A stretch of DNA of 21,319 nucleotides from Plakobranchus ocellatus (lineage: Eukaryota; Mollusca; Gastropoda; Plakobranchidae). Every line of letters begins with the position of its first letter. Positions within the stretch are counted from its first letter, which is position 1. The stretch lies in contig BLXT01002056.1 in NCBI GenBank assembly GCA_019648995.1, positions 505,988 to 527,306 of the forward strand. The letters are read 5' to 3'. Positions 17,772 to 21,319 of this stretch are shown one piece after another. A program made the position numbers and the translations under genes. The notes beneath the pieces were generated by a model, which searched no databases, was not told where the DNA came from, and saw nothing but the letters and a program-made list of their open reading frames with translations.

Positions 17772-18284
17772 TTGAAATAGCAAATGTATTGAACATTTTA
17801 GCTGTTGCTTTTTTGTTTCTTTTTTTGAAAAATAATAAAAATCAAAAGAAGAAGAAGTAATAAACAGTAAAAAAAAAATGTTCATGCACCACATACAAGA
17901 AGTTGAGACCCTGCAGTAAAATAAATGAAATATCAGATTATATTTATTTACTCAACACTCCAGTCCTTGTGTTTTGTTCCTAAAAGTTTATCCTTGCTTA
18001 TGTATTTTGGAACATCAATAGCATTTTTTGCTACATTATTTAGAAACGAATCCTTAAAAAGAGAGAAACAATGTGGGAAAACAGTTCAGTCTCTACGCAC
18101 CTACATTTCTCTAACAGCTGATCCAATAAGATTCTATTGGATTGCTTTAGCCTTTTTTCCATCGTTACTCCCATGTAACTACAATTATATGCAATAGTTG
18201 GTCGTGCCTACTGCAGTCTCAAAAGGATTTCCACAAAAACTCGTAAAATAGGACAAGTTTTCTGCATTAGGCTAAGAGATATGT
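17772..18284. other. AT-rich spacer, no gene seen
   Basis: A 90-codon plus frame (17925-18197) has no motif. A small perfect 8-bp hairpin, ATCCAATA with TATTGGAT, lies at 18121-18142. Nothing else is supportable. Confidence 0.55.
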
Positions 18285-18285
18285 A

Positions 18286-18360
<75 letters not shown>

Positions 18361-18364
18361 TATA

Positions 18365-18423
<59 letters not shown>

Positions 18424-18437
18424 CATTATTATTATCA
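18285..18437. repeat. AAT/ATT trinucleotide palindrome
   Basis: An (AAT)n run from 18285 meets an (ATT)n run extending to about 18421, with interrupted units to 18437. The junction AATAATTATAATTATT (18355-18370) is perfectly self-complementary, with its axis between 18362 and 18363, so the whole array can fold into a stem of roughly 70 bp. The poly-Ile frame on the minus strand is its translation. Confidence 0.96.
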
Positions 18438-20776
18438 TAAAAAACTACAAGAACAACAAAAACAAAAAGAATAGAAGAACAATAAAGTAAAACAAATTGT
18501 TCATTCCAGAAGAGCTTATAATTATTTTTACGATTCCCTGATTGACGGGATGCCGCTACCTATACAGGTTTCTTTCACTCTTCACCAAGCAATGGCCTTT
18601 CGCGTTAGGGGAAAGTTATTGACCAGGGACTGTCTCGCAGAAAATAAAACTCGTTTATTGTTTTCTTTCGATATGACTTGTGACATTTCCTTCTTTTCCT
18701 CCCATTTCAACAATCCAGATTTCTGTTATGTGTCTTACGAAAAACTGTGTGCATGATTGTGCATCATCACTCGTTCTACTAACAAACTGATGTTAATGAA
18801 ATTTCTGTGATAAAAAAGATTCTTCTTTTATAGGTCGAAAGTGTTTTTATATTTGCTGGTCCATTTCATGTTTGTCCTTAGTTTTAAAAGATCAAAATAG
18901 ATAGATCTTGGCCTTTATTCTTGGAGAAGCGCCCTGTAGCTAAGGTATAATGTCCCCCAAGTTTCACAAAGATTACCTATGGCGACGGTTGCCCCCATCA
19001 AGCAAATTTCGAACTGGCAAGTTTGAGGTTAGATTTTTACGTTAAAAGAATCTGATGACGTAGACTTATTTGACTTCCTCATTCTGCCATTAATAATTTT
19101 CAAAATAAATTTTGTTCAAAACTCTGACTTCATTAATGTTGTAAATGCAATTTTATCTAACATGTCTATTCTTACATGTGGATCAAAATTCTTTTCACTT
19201 ATTATTTGGAAAATAATCGGTAAGTTTTTGCTTGGATATTATAAATATTAAACATTGTCACGCAGAAAAAGGTATCTTTTAGACATAGGTTGATAAAAAA
19301 TTAAGGACCAAAACAAGTCAGTATAATGCAGTTGATGTTGGTCTATAGAAGAATCAAGTCCTTGTATTTCAGGAAATTTATTCGCCTTGAGCTTTTTTTT
19401 TTTCATTCTTTTGAATACTAACCTGTTTCAGTATACAAAACATTTATGGTGTATTGATTCGCAAAGCTTGTTACCGGTCGAATTATAATTATCTTTCCCA
19501 TGCACATTTACACAAGGAATTTTGTAAAGCAATAAACATTCATTTCACTAAAATATTATTATTAGTTGCTACAAAGTAGAGAAGATTGATCTCCGGATAA
19601 TGTGCTTTATTTTTTTCCACAGATATACCTTTTATGTTTGTGCAATTTTGAACAAATGAAAAGCTATCTTATCATGACTATTTCTAGAGAATTCACATAC
19701 ATTTACATTCATTTGTAAAAAAAAACCCAAAACAAAACAAAAACATAAAATCTTTTATTGCCTATTCACATAACTGCACTTATTTATACCTGGGCGTATT
19801 TTTCTCTTAAATGGGGTCAGGTTTAAAAAAAAAAAAAAAAAGATGCTCTTTTTCGGGTCCGATCAATGATCCTCGAGCCATAAGACTTACGATTACTTTA
19901 AGTGTGTTTCGTTTAAAATCTGCTCCTCAAACCCGTTTTTGTCGTAAATCTTGCTTTCCTTGAGCTTGCCAGACAAACAAGCAGATCTCCCAGTTTTTCG
20001 TCGTTGTTTCTTCGATTTTGCGTCGCTTTATATTCCTCTTACTAGCTTGTTTCTCCTGCATTCGAGACGATCTTTTTTGTCTTTGTTCTTTATTCTCTGT
20101 CTTTCTCAATAAGTTTTAAAAAGCCTTGCAAGGATTCAGACTTTCTCATGCATCGTTAAGCATTATTTTTTTTTACTTTTTTGTTAGCTTTGCTCAGTTT
20201 GATTATAGTTTTTTGTTTAATTCCCAATATTTGTAATCATAATCAGAATATTATGTTTCCATTTTTTGTCGCTCGGGGATTTACAACTTTCTAATCAAGC
20301 ATCACTTCGCATTTCTCAGCATTCCTTGGTTTAATTGGATATAAGAAAGCGTGTTATCATTATCTCCTCGTAACAATATTTATTCTCGTCGTTCTTATTT
20401 TATAACTTATTGATTGCTAGCTTCTATCTTTTTAAAATCTTTTCAAAAAGGTTTTAGCGTTTTTTGAAGAACAAGTAAAAGATGGATCGCATGAAAGGCT
20501 TTGAGTTCGTGTTAATCGTTCAAAACAATTGCAAATTTTGTGACAAACTTTGTATTGCTATAGATCATATTTTTTTCATAGATATATGTTATAATACTTT
20601 CATCAAATACGAAACCCAGGCTCTGAAACTTACTTGGTATTTTTTTAAGTCTTCACTAGATTCTGCTTGACCCATCAAAAGCGCTTTGACCCTTTCATGC
20701 TCAATCTTTTCCTCGGTCGTTTTCCATGCTTGTTTGTTTCACCAAACTATCAAAATCTATGGACTTTTTTTTTCAG
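18438..20776. other. AT-rich spacer with weak ORFs only
   Basis: A 68-codon frame (18550-18756) has mixed composition but no domain I can defend. A less AT-rich patch at about 18930-19040 contains a TTTCGAACTGG motif resembling half of a tRNA B box, without an A box or similarity to the SINE copies. A run of 17 A lies at 19825-19841. Frames at 19927-20109 (minus) and 20482-20670 (plus) show no motif. Confidence 0.5.
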
Positions 20777-21048
20777 AAATGAGTTTCAAAATTACGGTTC
20801 CTAGTATTGGTACGTATAATAACAACCATATTGCAAAGCTTAGACAAAGCCAAATCATTAATGTTCTTAGCCGGTCGCGGGTTCTTTTTGAAGAGTTCTA
20901 CATCTTTAATCCATCTAATCTATTTAATCAAATCGTCTACATGCTATTTGTATCAACTCTCTTCCCCTCCTCTAAAAAAATCAAGTAAAACAAAATCATA
21001 AATGAAAAAATAGATTTTTTATCTGAAATAATTTATATCAAAGCACAG
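20777..21048 (+). other. Possible exon bounded by strong splice motifs
   Basis: A T9 tract ending in TTTCAG at 20771-20776 is a strong acceptor. ACAG|GTAAGTATT around 21048/21049 is a near-perfect donor. The interval is 272 nt. An ATG at 20779 opens a 69-codon frame, with pieces such as MSFKITVPSIGTYN and VLFEEFYIFNPSNLF, that stops at 20986-20988, before the donor. As a coding internal exon it would therefore fail, and it would fit a non-coding or 5' UTR exon better. A second donor-like GTACGT lies within it at about 20810. No protein family is recognised. Confidence 0.2.
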
Positions 21049-21319
21049 GTAAGTATTACTATAGGTCCAGGAAAGATCTCCTACGTTGGATGAACTTAAT
21101 ATTAGTTTTCTGTAAGATCAGAAAATAAGAGTAAAAGGTAGATGTCGAAGGAAAAAAAATGTTGTTACTAAAAGATTTAGAAATTTATGTTTTAAAATAT
21201 GGTGAACAATGTGTGTTTCGTCATGTCGTTCAATTTTTCCCTCATTTTATTATTTAATAAGCTATCATTTCAAAATAATTCCAAACATTTGGGGAGACTA
21301 ACTAAGCACAAATCTTAAC

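Noticed and set aside
18208..18438. 76-codon poly-Ile minus-strand ORF
   Set aside because: Translation of the AAT/ATT palindrome.
18550..18756. 68-codon ORF with a stretch faintly like helicase text (PIQVSFTLHQAMAF)
   Set aside because: The resemblance is too loose; no Walker or other helicase motif is present and no longer frame surrounds it.
18930..19040. Third SINE copy suggested by TTTCGAACTGG
   Set aside because: No A box, and the neighbouring bases do not align with either SINE-like copy.

Overview
The window looks like non-coding DNA from a large, AT-rich animal genome. It carries many long microsatellites (TA, CT/GA, CA/TG, TATC, GTT, GTG, AAT, AGT, AGC), many A and T homopolymers, tRNA-derived SINE-like repeats and eukaryotic-type splice and poly(A) motifs. 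Nothing suggests a bacterial, archaeal, plasmid or phage origin: there are no packed ORFs, operons, ribosome-binding sites, rRNA or CRISPR arrays. The repeat texture would suit a mollusc, possibly a cephalopod, but that is an inference and no gene here confirms it. A run of 9 N at 10865-10873 shows that this is a draft assembly.

Layout. 1-800: a 400-bp element with 29-bp terminal inverted repeats (171-570), then a TA-rich hairpin of about 110 bp (663-774). 800-4790: AT-rich DNA with CT/TATC, CT, CA and GTT/GTG microsatellites and one unusual three-copy 51-bp repeat (2171-2323). 4791-5194: a long polypurine tract. 5195-7992: AT-rich DNA with weak coding hints (5860-6231 minus; 7655-7943 plus). 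7993-9132: a long CT tract and a layered ATT/AGT/AGC array. 9140-10300: a SINE-like tRNA head on the minus strand (9417-9548), TG, CA and TA arrays, and a compact nested palindrome embedded in TA repeats. 10300-12100: the N gap, a CT tract and a possible promoter or 5' exon ending in a consensus splice donor at 12108. 12114-14650: a long repeat-poor AT-rich stretch. 14657-15256: a possible internal exon, a small ORF with a signal-peptide-like start and a second, decayed SINE copy. 15256-18440: TA and GA arrays, a possible 3' terminal exon with a poly(A) signal (17392-17679), a minus-strand retrocopy-like tail, and a roughly 150-bp AAT/ATT palindrome. 18440-21319: AT-rich DNA with one possible exon flanked by strong splice signals (20777-21048).

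No gene can be named. Most long ORFs are translations of microsatellites, giving poly-Ile-Tyr, poly-Leu-Ser, poly-Arg-Glu or poly-Ile. The exon-like segments are supported only by splice-site and open-frame coincidence. They may be decoys inside a long intron or intergenic space, and they should not be joined into a gene model without transcript data. I found no coherent new biological system. The most interesting items are the inverted-repeat elements, the 51-bp peptide-phased repeat, the SINE pair, the nested trinucleotide array and the few splice-bounded open frames.
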